From the NCBI GenBank assembly GCA_949128115.1, contig OX421964.1, positions 36,758,177-36,822,176 on the forward strand: a stretch of 64,000 bases of DNA. Direction: 5' to 3'. Shown here in pieces: positions 35,990 through 48,025 of this stretch. The translations under genes and the position numbers were made by a program. A model generated the notes under the pieces. That model did no database searches. It was not told the DNA's origin and saw only the letters and a program-made list of their open reading frames with translations. The stretch's first letter is position 1, and the number at the start of each line of letters is the position of its first letter. The DNA is from Anaspis maculata. Taxonomy: Eukaryota > Arthropoda > Insecta > Coleoptera > Scraptiidae.

Positions 35990-37475
35990 GCCGCCGACAA
36001 CTGATTTGGTCTCACTGTGCGTCGCTGTCACAATGAGGAGGAATACCAAAGAGGAAATATGTCCTGACAGTGAAGTATGGATGCACTCAAAAGTAAAGTC
36101 AGAATTGACTTCAAAGTCGACGACAATGGAATCGTCAGCTAGCCATTTATCTGATCCCACTTGAAAAACAAATTTTTCCCTATAATCATAATTCATATTT
36201 CTAAATATCAGGGAGGACTTCCTTGATTGTCGGATCACAAGAAATGTTTTCCTGATAATGCAGTCTTCATCAACACCCAAAGCTCTCAACTAAGTTTGAC
36301 ACAAAGACCTCATTTATAAAATCAAGAACTGCCATCCTTACGTCCCTTTTTTATTGCCAGGTTCTGTTACTATTAAAATTGTCCTTTCTGGGAACTTATA
36401 GTAATGCTCTAGCGTTTTTGCATTCCACAGACATCGTCTTCCACCTCTCGCTCTAAATTTTGCACACTACAAACCTAAACCGGTGGACAACCAAAGGGCT
36501 TTACCCTAATCTGTGTGATCTGGATCAAAAAAATCACCCAATCCAGTATAGTCTCAAATACCAAAACAGAGTAATGGACTAGTTGACATAAGTGATCTGG
36601 GTCACACAGATTAGGGTTTTCGTAAGCACCTTTTGAATACCTTCATTGCTTGCTGTTACCAGTGCTAACTTCCAAATTATACTTCCACCACGCGGCCTCA
36701 CCTCACACCAATACCCCAAATTACTATCGAGAGACAAGACTCTCATAAATAAATTTGCGTAAAGTGTATGCTACCCGAAAAAAAAAAAAATGAAGACACT
36801 ACTGTTAGACAACCAACTGATCCCATATTAAGCCGTTTAACCGATATAACTCTTACGAAATTCCTTATTCATACACTTTTCTATGGACGTGCTTCACAAA
36901 TGCGCCGAGATCAAAACCCAGAACGAAGGATAGCTTTTAATCTGAGAGATTCGAGTGACTCAAGCCGTGCGAAGAATGGAACATTCGTTTTAGTTTTGTT
37001 ATTTAGTTTTACTCGCAGTTCAGAATTATTATGATATTTTGATGCGTTGCGGATAATTTGATTATTATATGGATGAAGTCTTTTCTGGTCCATGAAATGA
37101 TGACCGTATGGCGAATGACTGCCAAAGAAGTGATAGTGTTATAATTAACACTTGTAACAAATTGAATTGTAACCGTTGTTGGATTGATGACTCTTTTTAT
37201 ATTCACTTTGAATCTGGTAGAGATCTCGCAGATACAAGACATAACATTTTAGATTTTTGGATTTTTATAAGAAATGGTATACTATATATATAAAATATAA
37301 AAATGTATATTAAACATGCATGCTCACCCCCATTTTTCTCGAGAGCCGTTTGCGATATCGAGTTGCGGAAGAAAGCATTATATTAGCCGTTTTTTTTTTT
37401 GGTTCTGATTTCATATCCCATCAAAACCATTATATCAAGACTCTGTATACAGGGGGGCTTCAAAAATTTGACAAA
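35990..37475. other. Intergenic stretch with one hairpin element
   Basis: The minus-strand open frame covering 35951-36289 has no recognisable domain and overlaps the end of the tandem repeat, so I do not call it. At about 36498-36620 a hairpin is formed by ACCCTAATCTGTGTGATC and GTCACACAGATTAGGGT, a likely MITE without a clear target duplication. Confidence 0.45.
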
Positions 37476-37479
37476 AAGC

Positions 37480-37948
37480 TATTTACGATACAAGTGTTAG
37501 AAGTTACAGGTATTATTTTGTCAGCGGGGACGCTTGCGAAACGAGCGTTAGCAAGTAGAGCAACCCCGCGAACAAAATAAGACACTTTCAACGCATGTAT
37601 CGTACAAGATTTTATCTACAATATGGTCTTTGAAATGTTTGGTGAATGTCAGAATTTATTGAAAATATGACAGGAACGCGCAGAATCATCATTTTTTCAC
37701 GTGGCCCATGACGACGTGTTAAAAGTGACGGGTATTATTTAACGCTTGTAGATAAAATATTTTATCCAATTCTATTGAATAATGCACGCATCATCACGTG
37801 CATACATGCCTGCATTTTCCTATAAGACTGGATAAAGCATAGTATTCTACTCGCGGCTAATGGTTATCACTCATTCGGATGCTTTACGACACTCGCCAAG
37901 GCTCGTGTCGGCAAACTGCATCCTCATAAGTAAGAAGCAATCATTACC
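37480..37948. repeat. Two hairpin repeats
   Basis: The first, at about 37482-37612, folds from TTACGATACAAGTGTTAGAA to the complementary region with CATGTATCGTAC; its tip is GCTTGCGAAACGAGCGTTAGC. The second, at about 37859-37948, pairs GGTTATCACTCATTCGGATG with CATCCTCATAAG... and GACACTCGCC with GGCTCGTGTC at its tip. Both resemble the hairpins of the array at 38690-41078. Confidence 0.6.
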
Positions 37949-37990
37949 CGCTTGTTGAATAATATACTTTTTTTACACCATCAAATAATA

Positions 37991-38559
37991 ACGTATGGTC
38001 CGAAAGTTTTGGGAAATTGTTTAAAGCTAATAACTTTTTATGGATAGTCTTCATTTTTCAACTTGTATTGTAGAAATTAACATTATATATAACAATAACA
38101 AATTCATATTTAACATATTGATAATGGACCATTATCTTCGATGGACTTCAATTTTCTTATGCCATGTTACATGCTTCTCCAGGATCAATTTCTCCAATGC
38201 GAAATTCTCTGATATTATTGAAAAATGCGACGCCGTAATTGGTCTTCATTTGCAGCTTCACATCTCTTGTCGTATACTATCCTGCTCAATGCTTACCAAA
38301 AAATCTGATATTGGTTGAGCTTGCGGTACATTGGGAGGCAGGAGCTCAGAGAAATTGATCCTGCTGTTGTCCAGAGAATGATCGAACATGGCAGAAGAAA
38401 ACTAAAATCCATCAAAGATAATGGCCCCATCTTTAATATGTTGAATATGAACTTGGCATTGCTATAGATGATGTTAGTTTTAGCAATATCAAGTTACAAA
38501 ATTGAAACTATCCAAAAAAAGTAATCAGCTTTAAAAAAAAAAACTTTCGGTCCATACGT
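37991..38559. mobile_element. TA-flanked foldback, ACGTATGGTCCG ends
   Basis: ACGTATGGTCCGAAAGTTTT pairs with AAAACTTTCGGTCCATACGT, both flanked by TA (37989-37990 and 38560-38561). Arms of about 230 bp match well, for example ATAATGGACCATTATCTTCG near 38121 and the near-complement near 38420. The right arm contains about 40 codons of open frame with a slight resemblance to a Tc1-type C-terminus, too weak to call. Confidence 0.65.
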
Positions 38560-38689
38560 TACATCGTTAGAGAGGTCTTTGAAAGCTTGATCAACTCTTT
38601 TGAACCGTTTTCAAATATCTTCGCCGGTTCTACTTTTATGACTCAAAATGCGTGCAAATTGTTAATATCCACTTCTACATATGCATCCC

Positions 38690-41078
38690 ACTGTCAATGG
38701 CAACCGAATAAATTCGATACAAACAACAAAATGTGACGGCTGTCACTTCGGACTTCTTTTTTGTAATGATCAACACTAATATCACAAATGCTTAGATTTT
38801 CACGATACTTCTGGCCGCAAGTACTGATTGTAACGATACATACGCGCAACTTCGAAGAGGAGGGTATTCATCTAGAGGCAATCAACCCGAGGGTAATACT
38901 TAGCCATAACTATCTGGGCAAATTTCAAGCACAAGTGATATTCCGCTGATTATTGAAAAAAAAGTCTGAAGTGACAGCCGTCAGACTTTGGTGCTGTTTG
39001 TATTCATTTTATTCAGTTGCCCTTGACAATGGGAAACAAGTTAGTGATCATCATCCTTGTAGCTCTAAGAAGTTGGCGTTGTATGTGATTATCGGGTACA
39101 ATACCACGAGTGCAATGAAAATTACCAATAATTCTGAAAAAAGTGTGAAATCATTATAACTGCGCAATCCCAAATCGTTTTACTTTCTTGCACGTACCTC
39201 TGGGTCCTGGGTCCCTTGAGTACTCGCTTGGGCATCTGCATACAGTGTTCTGAGTCCAACGCTAACACTAGACACGCATCATGTTTGTTTGACAGTATAG
39301 GTATTTAAACAATGACAAATTGATTGAATTACCGTTATTGAATAGTTAATCGATTTGGTCTTTCGGATTATCGCAATTTGTGTCCGAATCACCGCGTTTT
39401 TGACGTATGAGGGAAATATTCAACAGTAATATCACAAGTGCTTAGATTTTCACGATAATTTTGGTCACGCGATCGCGAGTGCTGATTGTAGCGATAAATG
39501 CCCGACTCCGTAGGAGGAGGGCATTTATCCAGGGACAATCAGCCCGAGGAAAACGCCTGGCCAAAATTATCTGGGAAAATCTCGAGCACGAGTGATATTT
39601 TGAAGATTATTACATAAAAGAAGTTTGAAGTGACAGCTGTCAGATTTTGTTGTTTACATGAATTTTATTCCGTTGCTATTGACAGTGGGATTTAGATAAG
39701 TGAATATTATCCTTGTAGGTCTAATAATCAAGGGCGTTGTATGTAATAATCAACAGTAATATCACAAGTGCTTAGATTTTCACGATAATTTTGGCCAGGC
39801 GATCGCGAGTGCTGGTTGTAGCGATAAATGCCCGACTTCGTAGGAGGAGGGCATTTATCCAGGGACAACCAGCCCGAGGGAAATGCCTGGCCAAAATTAT
39901 CTGGGAAAATCTCGAGCACGAGTGATATTCTGGTGATTATTGCAAAAAAGAAGTCCGAAGTGACAGCTGTCAGATTTTGTTGTTCACATCAATTTTATTC
40001 CGTTGTAATTGACAGTGGGATTTAGATAAGTGAATATTATCCTTGTAGGTCTAATAATCAAGGGCGTTGTATGTAATAATCAACAGTAATATATGTATAA
40101 CAAGGGCTTAGTGTTTTTTGCAGTTGAATCATTTTAACCCGAAAACAACTGTCATTCACGAGGGAAAAGTATTAGACCCAATATTATCTGACCAAAATCT
40201 CGAGACGTAGTCGAGGGATTTTGTCCAAGATAATATTGGGGCTATACTTCCCGAGTGATGGGTAGCTGCTTGAGGAATTTAAAACATTTGACTAGAATAA
40301 ACTACGAAGCACAAGTTTATATTTTGATGGCTATTACGTAAATTCCTACTGCGTTGAAATGGTTCATTTGAACTACCAAAAGCAAGTGTCAAAGCCAGCC
40401 ATGTTGTTGTGTTGGTCGGTCATTGTGTTAAATTCTTGAATTAGAACAGCCGGCTTATTTGGAAAATAATATTTATATTGTTGCTAATGTTATTTTGGTT
40501 GTAATTTGGTTCTGTAGTAGACTAGGTACAAGAAATAATAATAATCCAGTGGCACTTCACTGATAGAGAAGAGGTAGTTTTCTTGTGTGGTATTTTAGAT
40601 GCCCTGATTGGTTGGAACTAACATGTATGTAATAATAATAGTCAACAGTAATATCACAAGTGCTCAGATTTTCACGATAATTTTGGCCAGGGGATTGTGC
40701 TGGTTGTAGCGATGAATGCCCGACTCCGTAGGAGGAGGGCATTTATCTATAAGGACATCAACCCGAGCGAAACGCCTGGCCAAAACTATCAGGGAAAATC
40801 TCGAGCACGAGTGATATTTTGATAATTATTACAAAAAAGAAGTCCGAAGTGACAGCTGTCAGATTTTATTATTTACATCAATTTTATTCCGTTGCTATTG
40901 ACAGTGAGATTTAGATAAGTGAATTTTATCCTTGTAGGTCCATTTATCAAGGGCGTTGTATGTAATAATCAGCAAAATATCACTTGTGCTTGAGATTTTT
41001 TCAGATAATTTTTTCCTCGATTTTTTCCAAGCGATCGCGAGTGCTGGTTGTCACGATTGATACCCGACTCCGTAGGAC
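38690..41078. repeat. Tandem array of ~330-bp palindromic units
   Basis: Units start CAACAGTAATATCACAAGTG at 39421, 39751 and 40643, with a diverged unit at 38771 and a partial one from 40970. The first two complete units are exactly 330 bp. Each holds an imperfect hairpin of about 170 bp whose tip is GCCCGACTCCGTAGGAGGAG between GATAAATGCCC and GGGCATTTATC. GAAGTCCGAAGTGACAGCTG follows in each. The first unit has an extra inverted outer arm (from about 38690), suggesting it is closest to a complete foldback. A different but related hairpin (40099-40320, tip CTCGAGACGTAGTCGAGG) lies in a 562-bp insertion between units. Confidence 0.8.
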
Positions 41079-42180
41079 AGTTTGTGAAGAGCTGAGTACT
41101 TCTGATAATTTACGACATGAAATCTGATGTAATGTTATAGACAAATTCGTTCTGAAATGACCACTCATATTTTATTTCAGTGGACAACGCTACAAGTATT
41201 TTCCTCGGCTGAAAACAATAACAATTTTATGAGCTTTAGCTCTAACAAAAGTTGAGTTTGAAAAGTCATGAACTACTCTGTACACATCTACGTATTCTGT
41301 TTTAGTTTTTATTCACAGTAAATGCTCTTGAGCTTCGAGACTTCGAGAAAATTTTCGCTCTCGGCGCCTCTGCCATCATAATCGGTGTGGTTATTTCTCG
41401 CCGCGGGGGCAAAGGATAGAACCCGTGCATACGCTGATGAATAAAAATGGCGAACGCATATCATAGAATACTAGCGGAGGGAAAAAATGACGAAACAGAT
41501 TTGAAAGTGCGCGGTTTCCTGTGATAGGTAAGGCACCCTCATCGCGGATTTACTAATGTCGGCTAAGAGGATATTGCCTTTGGTGACCATCGATGTGTGC
41601 AAATAAAACGCAAGGAGCCTAAAGGATTGCCGCGTGCAAGACTTACACAGGAAGTGGCTGGTGCCCACTCGACTCCTCGTTTCCTCATTAAATGGCATAC
41701 CTCGAGTAGCAATTAGTTTCATGCCAGTGTGCAGCGGGTGGGCTATGCTCAGGGAATGGGTATATAAGGAAGCCTTTTTCGATTATGTTGGCGAGAATGT
41801 ATCGTCTCGTCTGCGATGCTTTGCCACATCCTTTTAGAATCCTCAGTGCACTTTCCAGTTTTCTTTCAAAGACAGGGGCAGGAATTCCAAGAAAACCATG
41901 TCGTTGAAACCTTACGACCGAGAAAGGAGTATTCGAAGCCGGAAACGTCAGGGTGTACAAATGTACAATAGACCTTACCGGAAAGTCACAAAGTATGACC
42001 CAGCTGCAGAAACCCCTTTTCTATCAACCTTGTGTTACCGAGGCTGTTCACTCTGCAAAACGTCAACGTCAAAACACTTTCCAAGTTTTAGAATTTGTAT
42101 TAGGTCAAGTAGATTATGTCTCAGTTGACAGAAAGCTTTGTCAAAGTTTCATTAGCTGAATTCTAGAGAAATTCTATCAA
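41079..42180. other. Unique-looking island, no gene called
   Basis: Positions about 41340-41900 are richer in GC and free of visible repeats, unlike both sides. Open frames on both strands overlap (for example 41898-42128) but none shows a known domain or splice context. It could be conserved non-coding DNA. Confidence 0.35.
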
Positions 42181-42189
42181 TTAATTTGG

Positions 42190-43740
42190 ACTTCTACAAT
42201 TTTATAAAAAACAAGCGAATATGCCTCATTCGGAATTGGGGCTCAGTAGCGCACTACCTTTTTGAAGGATTAGTAAACGCCAAGATGGTCATTAGGGCTC
42301 TACCGTTATTTGGGCAGAAATTTCAATATGGCGGCCAAAATAGCGACAAATCATGGAATTTGGCTTGAAAATAAGAATGATCGTACTAGACAAAGGTATA
42401 GGCTCCAAGTTTCATGGAAATGGTTCCACTAATAAAAGATTTCAATATGCCGGCCAAGATGGCGGCGAAATGTTGAAATTTGGCTGGAAAATAAAAATGA
42501 TCATACGAAACAAGGGTAAGTTTCAAGCTCCATGAAAATCGTTCCATTAATAATAAATTTCAGTATGGCGGCCAAGATGGCGACAGAGCATCATTTGTCC
42601 AAAATCGGATGTACCATATGTTCATTAAAAACTTCAATAAAGGGAGGCTGTGACGCAGGCCATTCGATCCGAAAACGGCCAGGTTATCATCGGTCCACGG
42701 CCTCCCATTATTGAATTTTTTAATGAACATACTGTATTTTGATAAAGTTCACATCGCCTGCAAATTTCACTCAAATCTGACCACTTTCAGAGGAATTAAA
42801 AATGGCGGATCGAAGATGACGGCCAAGTGGTGGCATTTGCACCGAATCGATATCTCTTTTCGTTGAGGCATAATTCTCCTATACACACTAAAACTCTTTC
42901 TAATTGATGTCAGCTAGAAATGTCTAGGTCCAGTATTTAAAATAGTTTTGCAGTTATTGTAATTGAATTTTTATTAGAGTCAACAATTGAACCGGCAGCT
43001 GGACTAGATTACCTTTGAAATTTTCAACTGTAAATTCTAGGAGTTCCACTCCAGTTGATTTTGAATGTAACCCAGTTAAAAAAGTTTTAGTGTGTAGGTA
43101 GTTCTATCACTTTGAAACATATTTAATATGAAAAATACAAGACGGCGGCGGCGGAGCATCAATTGTTGAAAATTGGATGTACCCTGATGAAGTTCACATC
43201 ATCACATCGTCTGCAAATTTCACTCAAATCGGACCACTTTCAGAGAAATTCAAAATGGCGGAACAAAGATGGCGGCCAAGTGACAAAAATCATTGGTCAT
43301 CAACTTCATATATGGTGGACACGTACGCATTCGATTGGCGTTTGCACCATATCGATATTTTTTTTCGTTGAGGCATACCTAATTCTTCTTTAGTTCTATC
43401 ATCACTTTGAAACAAGTTCAATATGCAGAATACAAGATGGCGGTGGGGCATCAGTTGTCGAAAATTGGATGTATCTTGATGAAATTCACATCGCCTGCAA
43501 ATTTCACTCAAATCTGACCATTTTCAGAGAAATTCAAAATGGCGGATCAAAGATGAAGGCAACATATCAAAAAAACTAAAGTTAACTTGACATCCTGGAC
43601 ATCATATGTATTATTTATTGATTGGTGCTTACACCACATCGATATCTTTTTTCCCTGAGGAGTTATCCCGGGTACAGACGGACGGACGGACAAAGCGAAG
43701 CTAAAAGCGCCTTTTTCGCATTCTTTTGAAAAAATGCGTT
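42190..43740. repeat. Diverged repeats with AAGATGGCGGCC motifs
   Basis: Blocks such as AAATTTCACTCAAATC with GACCACTTTCAGAG then AAAATGGCGGA recur at about 42760, 43205 and 43498, and shorter ATGGCGGCCAAGATGG blocks occur at 42330-42590. The end carries CAGACGGACGGACGGACAAA followed by an AAAAATGCGTTAAAA tail, which resembles the 3' end of a retroposon. No coding frame is recognised. Confidence 0.6.
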
Positions 43741-44009
43741 AAAAATATAGAGGTTTAAATGGTAGTCACAAGGCTAAGGTACTCTTCAGATAATATGATG
43801 TGTAAGTGGGACATTTTCGAACGTATTTATTGCATGAAGGAAAAAATATTGTAAAAGCAACCGCGTGCTACCGGTCTTCTATACTGATAAAAATCAAGCA
43901 CTGGACATGTTTTTCCACTTTTTCAAGACCGCAAAAAGGATTTGTGCCGAAAGTTGCCATACCTCAAAATACTGTACCTAATTGACGCATCGACTAACAA
44001 AAAGTCATA

Positions 44010-45159
44010 CAGAGTGGCCCAGCGAAAACACAACAGGAGGGTTTTAGGGCATTTCACGTTTTTTTTAAAGCTCACATAGGTCGATTTTTATATCGAGGGG
44101 GACATCTGAAACACATCTAAACAGTGGCGTAACTAGAAGTGTCCAATGGGGAGGGTCACGACTGAAAAATATGCGAAAATGCGAACAAAACGAACAAAAA
44201 AGCGTCGCATTTGAAAATTTTTCAGGGAATTTGATGGCTAATGGGGGGGGGTTTTGACCCCGAAACCCCCCCTCTAGTTACGCCATTGCATCTAAAGATA
44301 CATTGGCCAATTTTTATCTTTAGCCTTCTCACCTTCACCCACCTCAACTTGAAAGTTTTGAATGACATCTACTTTGCGATATATTAAATCAAAGAGAATC
44401 AATTCTATTTCTGAATTTTTTTTTCTCAAATTTATAATCCCACTCCCATCCTTCCTGGAATCCTTGCTCTTTTTCACCCCAACTTCAAAATTTAACAAGT
44501 CATCATCAACTTTCAACTTTGTGATACATCGAATCAAAGCGAATTGATTTTTTTTCATATTTTTGTTTCAATTTCCAATCCCCCTCCCCCAATAAATTGA
44601 GCATTCGGAGTATTTTAGGGGAAAAAGGGGATTTTTGGAAATGCTGAAAATATTTCATTCAGGAAGAGAGTTCAATTCACTTTACATAGTTTGATGTTTC
44701 ACAAAGTAGATAGTGTCATTTTGGATTTTGAAGTTGGAATAAGGGAGTGAAGGGGTGAATTTGGGTGCCACTTTTTACATAGTAAATTTTCTTCCTCGAT
44801 GCAGTGCATCAGGATGACGTTAACTGTACTAGAGAGAACTAAGAGGGTAAGAGGTCAATAATATTAAAATGGACACTCAGAGATTTTCAGGAAGAAGGGG
44901 GTGGGGTTAAAAAATATAGAGATATTTTTTCAGAAAGAGAATTAATTTCTCTTCAATTTGATGTATCGTAAGGTGAGTAGTGTCATTTGAAATTTTGAAG
45001 TTGAGGTGAGTGGGGGTGAGGAGACTAAAGATATGAATTCCCCAATATATGTTCCAGATGTCCCTCTCGATATTAAAATCAACCTGTCCGAGCTTTTTTC
45101 AAAAAAATAAGGTGAAATGCCCAAAAACCCCTCTGTTGTGTTTTCGTTGGGCGACCCTG
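44010..45159. mobile_element. TA-flanked foldback element in copy B
   Basis: The ends CAGAGTGGCCCAGCGAAAAC and GTTTTCGTTGGGCGACCCTG are inverted, with TA outside each (44008-44009, 45160-45161). Joining the flanks with one TA gives GTCATATTGTG, which is exactly what copy A has at the same point (about 30894-30904). Arms continue inside with CTCGATATTAAAATC-type homology around 44080 and 45060. The hAT MITE at 44122 is a later insertion. Confidence 0.85.
44122..44288. mobile_element. 167-bp hAT MITE
   Basis: CAGTGGCGTAACTAG and CTAGTTACGCCATTG are the ends; the 8-bp repeats CATCTAAA flank them (44114-44121, 44289-44296). It sits in the left arm of the foldback. Confidence 0.85.
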
Positions 45160-45725
45160 TATTGTGTATGCGATACAGTTCCAATCTCGTGCTTGTTACT
45201 TTGAAAAAGAAGAACTTTTTTTTATGGTACGAAATGAAAAACCCTAAAATTGAGTCTTTATGTAGATATAAGGTATTGTTAAACTCCAGCATGCGTTAGT
45301 TATCAGGTGCCGCGTGTTGACATGAAACCGCTCTTGCGACCAAACACTTCTATGATCTTGTAAACACAAGAAGCATATTTGATGCATGTTTTTCAGTCGT
45401 AGAAGGCTAGTGATTCTCACGAGACCAACGAGACGAGACTTTACAAAAGTCTCGTCTCGTCTCGTGAGCAAATTGCGAAGTCTCGTCTCGAGTCTCGTCT
45501 CGTGACCCGCGAGTCTCGTCTCGTCTCGAGTCTCGCACGAGAGTCTCGTGAGTCTCGTGACGTATCTAGATAATGGAGTATAGATAGAAATTTGTTACTA
45601 TCATCCAATTAAATTCAGTGAAACATAATCGGTCAAAAAAATTGTTTAATTCATTACATAAGATGAAAAAAGAATACAAAAATATATGTCCTTCTGACGT
45701 AATTATAATGGTTATACAGGGTCAT

Positions 45726-45977
45726 TCAAAAAAGATGTCCCCCCCATTTTCCAAGATCCGTTGAAGCTAGCGAGTTGCGGTAAAAGCCGTACGATTCTGA
45801 GGCTTCTCTTGCATTTGGACTGGTCCTGCGGCTCCGGCCGGGGCTGTGCGGTTCCGGTTCTGGTTGTACATAATTATCATCACTTCCACTAGAAAAATCT
45901 CCGGATGAATTTGATTTATCTTGAACTGTAGTTGCGGAAGTAGAAGCAGATCGTCGTTTTCTTTTTGGTGCACTCAT
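45726..45977 (-). CDS. Hypothetical basic, serine-rich ORF in the hAT element
   Basis: The ATG at 45977 opens an 83-codon frame starting MSAPKRKRRSASTSATT, then an acidic patch and proline-glutamate repeats (VQPEPEPHSPG). The last residues run through CAGGGTCATTCAAAAA, itself a possible element end, so the stop may be accidental. It resembles a nuclear-localisation-rich N-terminus but I recognise no domain. Existence as a gene is doubtful. Confidence 0.15.
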   Translation of the reverse strand: MSAPKRKRRSASTSATTVQDKSNSSGDFSSGSDDNYVQPEPEPHSPGRSRRTSPNAREASESYGFYRNSLASTDLGKWGGHLF

Positions 45978-46469
45978 TTTTCTTTTATGCTTTGGTGACA
46001 CAGCTCCACACCTAATTAATTGCCAACAACCACTGAAACCATGTAACACAACACTATAACTTGTGATGACGGAATCACAAAGGCAGCGGCGCAACAAGGA
46101 ATGGTTTGCCAGGCACCCACCTACAAGATTTACAAGTGCAAACTGCAAAGGCGCCTTTTTTGGTCATTCTCCTATATAATCTTTAAAACATCCCAGCAAA
46201 CATCACACCACACCCGTTGAATAATAGCCGGCCCTTGCATCCACCGGACACTTGCGACCAACATTCATGGACATCTGGAACACAGACCCATCAAAAAAAA
46301 AACACCAATACCCCACACACACACAATAACATTCCAGTTGGCAATAAAATAAATAAATGCTACATTCTATTTTTTTTACTGTTCCAAGTTTCCGAGAGCT
46401 GAATAGTGGGAAGTACGCTAAGTACGGCTACCCTAAGTACGGGTTGTCTCAAAATGTCGTGTTTCAAAA

Positions 46470-46850
46470 AGAAAAAGCTCTCCAGTTGGGAACGAAAGAA
46501 AAACGACCGGTTCAAAAATCCAGCCAAAGGTGTTGCTCCCATATAGTAGTTATTCACGATACAAAAGTTAAAGTGACAGATAATCAAAAACGAGTTCATT
46601 TCGGCTCTAGCAAACGAATGTGTGAAAACTATTTTAGACGAAGTGAAGCATGCCAAGTTTTTTACTATTATTGTTGATTGTTGATTTCACAATCATTATT
46701 GATATCGGTAAAACTGATCAACTTTCTTTGTCAATCCGATATTGTTCTAAAAATGGTAATGCTGTAGAACGTTTTCTTCTTTTTGACAGTCTTCCTGATG
46801 CTTCAGCTCAAGGATTTTTTGAAGCTAGAGCCCGGGGTCTCAGCCCCCCG
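46470..46850 (+). pseudogene. hAT transposase fragment, DUF4371-like
   Basis: Two overlapping frames give VHFGSSKRMCENYFRRSEAC and then DFTIIIDIGKTDQLSLSIRY followed by NGNAVERFLLFDSLPD. The second block resembles the family pattern of a hydrophobic strand with a catalytic aspartate, then QLS, a V/I-R-Y strand and ERF. A frameshift separates the pieces near 46660, and the frame ends at 46907 after a proline/glycine-rich tail. It lies inside a hAT element with matching 8-bp duplications, which supports the call. Confidence 0.45.
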
Positions 46851-46954
46851 GAACCCCCGGGGGGCTGGGGGTTCCATCTTCACTTTGTTGATCTATTTCA
46901 TTTTTAATACTAAATCTATAAAAAAAAAACTAGTATTTACTGAAAATTTACGGT

Positions 46955-48025
46955 TTTAGGTACGGTAAATAAAGTTTCGTCTGGGTATTCTTTAGTATAA
47001 TCAATTTCACGGCTATCTGCATTAGAGCAAGCTATGGAAAAATTATTTTTTGTTGGTAGGAATGAGTATGAAGCCATAACCGTCGTCGCAGATAGTCTGT
47101 GTAAATGTGGTAGGTATGTAAAAAGGTTCGGTATTGTGGCATTTGTGGCAGATGTCACCCTTTAGATGTCACTCGTCGCGTGGTATGATGCAAGTCAAGT
47201 CAAAATGTTCCAGTTCATGTCGCGAAAAGAGATAAACGACGCAAGTTCCTCGGAGTGTAAATTTGCTGGACACCGTCTCCACAGGTTGGTGGCTCTTTGC
47301 TTGTGCTCTGCGGTAGTGGCGGCCACTGTATAAAATGGAGCCAAAGGAAGTCAGCGGCAGAGCTAAAGGAAAGAAAATTTGATGAAAATGCCTGTCCAGT
47401 GGCCCCAGTAAGGTTGAGAAAATTCGCTTGGATGGACATTGATTTATGAAGTTGAACTGTACAAGACGAGACAATCGAGACACGACGCATTACAGATACT
47501 CAACGCATGAGTGCACTCTGTGTTGGAAGACCTCATCAACATGAAATAATTATTGTCCCTTTCATGTATGTAGGTAGTCCTTTCTTCATCTTCTTCTGGC
47601 TTGTATGCTGTTTTAGTCAGTTTTAGTGTTGTATGAACGAGCTAGAGCACGTAGTACTTCCTACTATCAATGCTGCCGCTGACTTCTTTTGGCTTCATTT
47701 TATACAGTGCCTGCCACTACCAGAGCACAAGCAAAGACCCACCAACCCGTGAATTCGATGTCCAGCAAATTTACACTCCGAGGAACTCGCGTCGTTTATC
47801 TGTTTTCGCCACATAAACTAGAACATTATGACTTGACGTGCATCACACCGCGCGACGAGTGACATCTGCCACAAATGCCACAATACCTAACCTTTTCACA
47901 TACCTACCACATTTACACAAACTATCTACGACGACGGTTATGGCTTCATACTCATTGGTACCAACAGAATATAATTTTTCCATAGCTTGCTCTAATGCAG
48001 AAAGCCGTGAAATTGATTATAGGTA
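46955..48025. repeat. Inverted repeat inside the hAT element
   Basis: TATCTGCATTAGAGCAAGCT near 47017 pairs with AGCTTGCTCTAATGCAGAAA near 47983, and GGCATTTGTGGCAGATGTCA near 47135 pairs with TGACATCTGCCACAAATGCC near 47860. Arms of about 480 bp meet near 47560. Mirrored open frames result and are not genes. Confidence 0.7.

Noticed and set aside
35951..36289. 112-codon minus-strand frame
   Set aside because: Overlaps a tandem repeat, starts without a clear ATG context and shows no domain.
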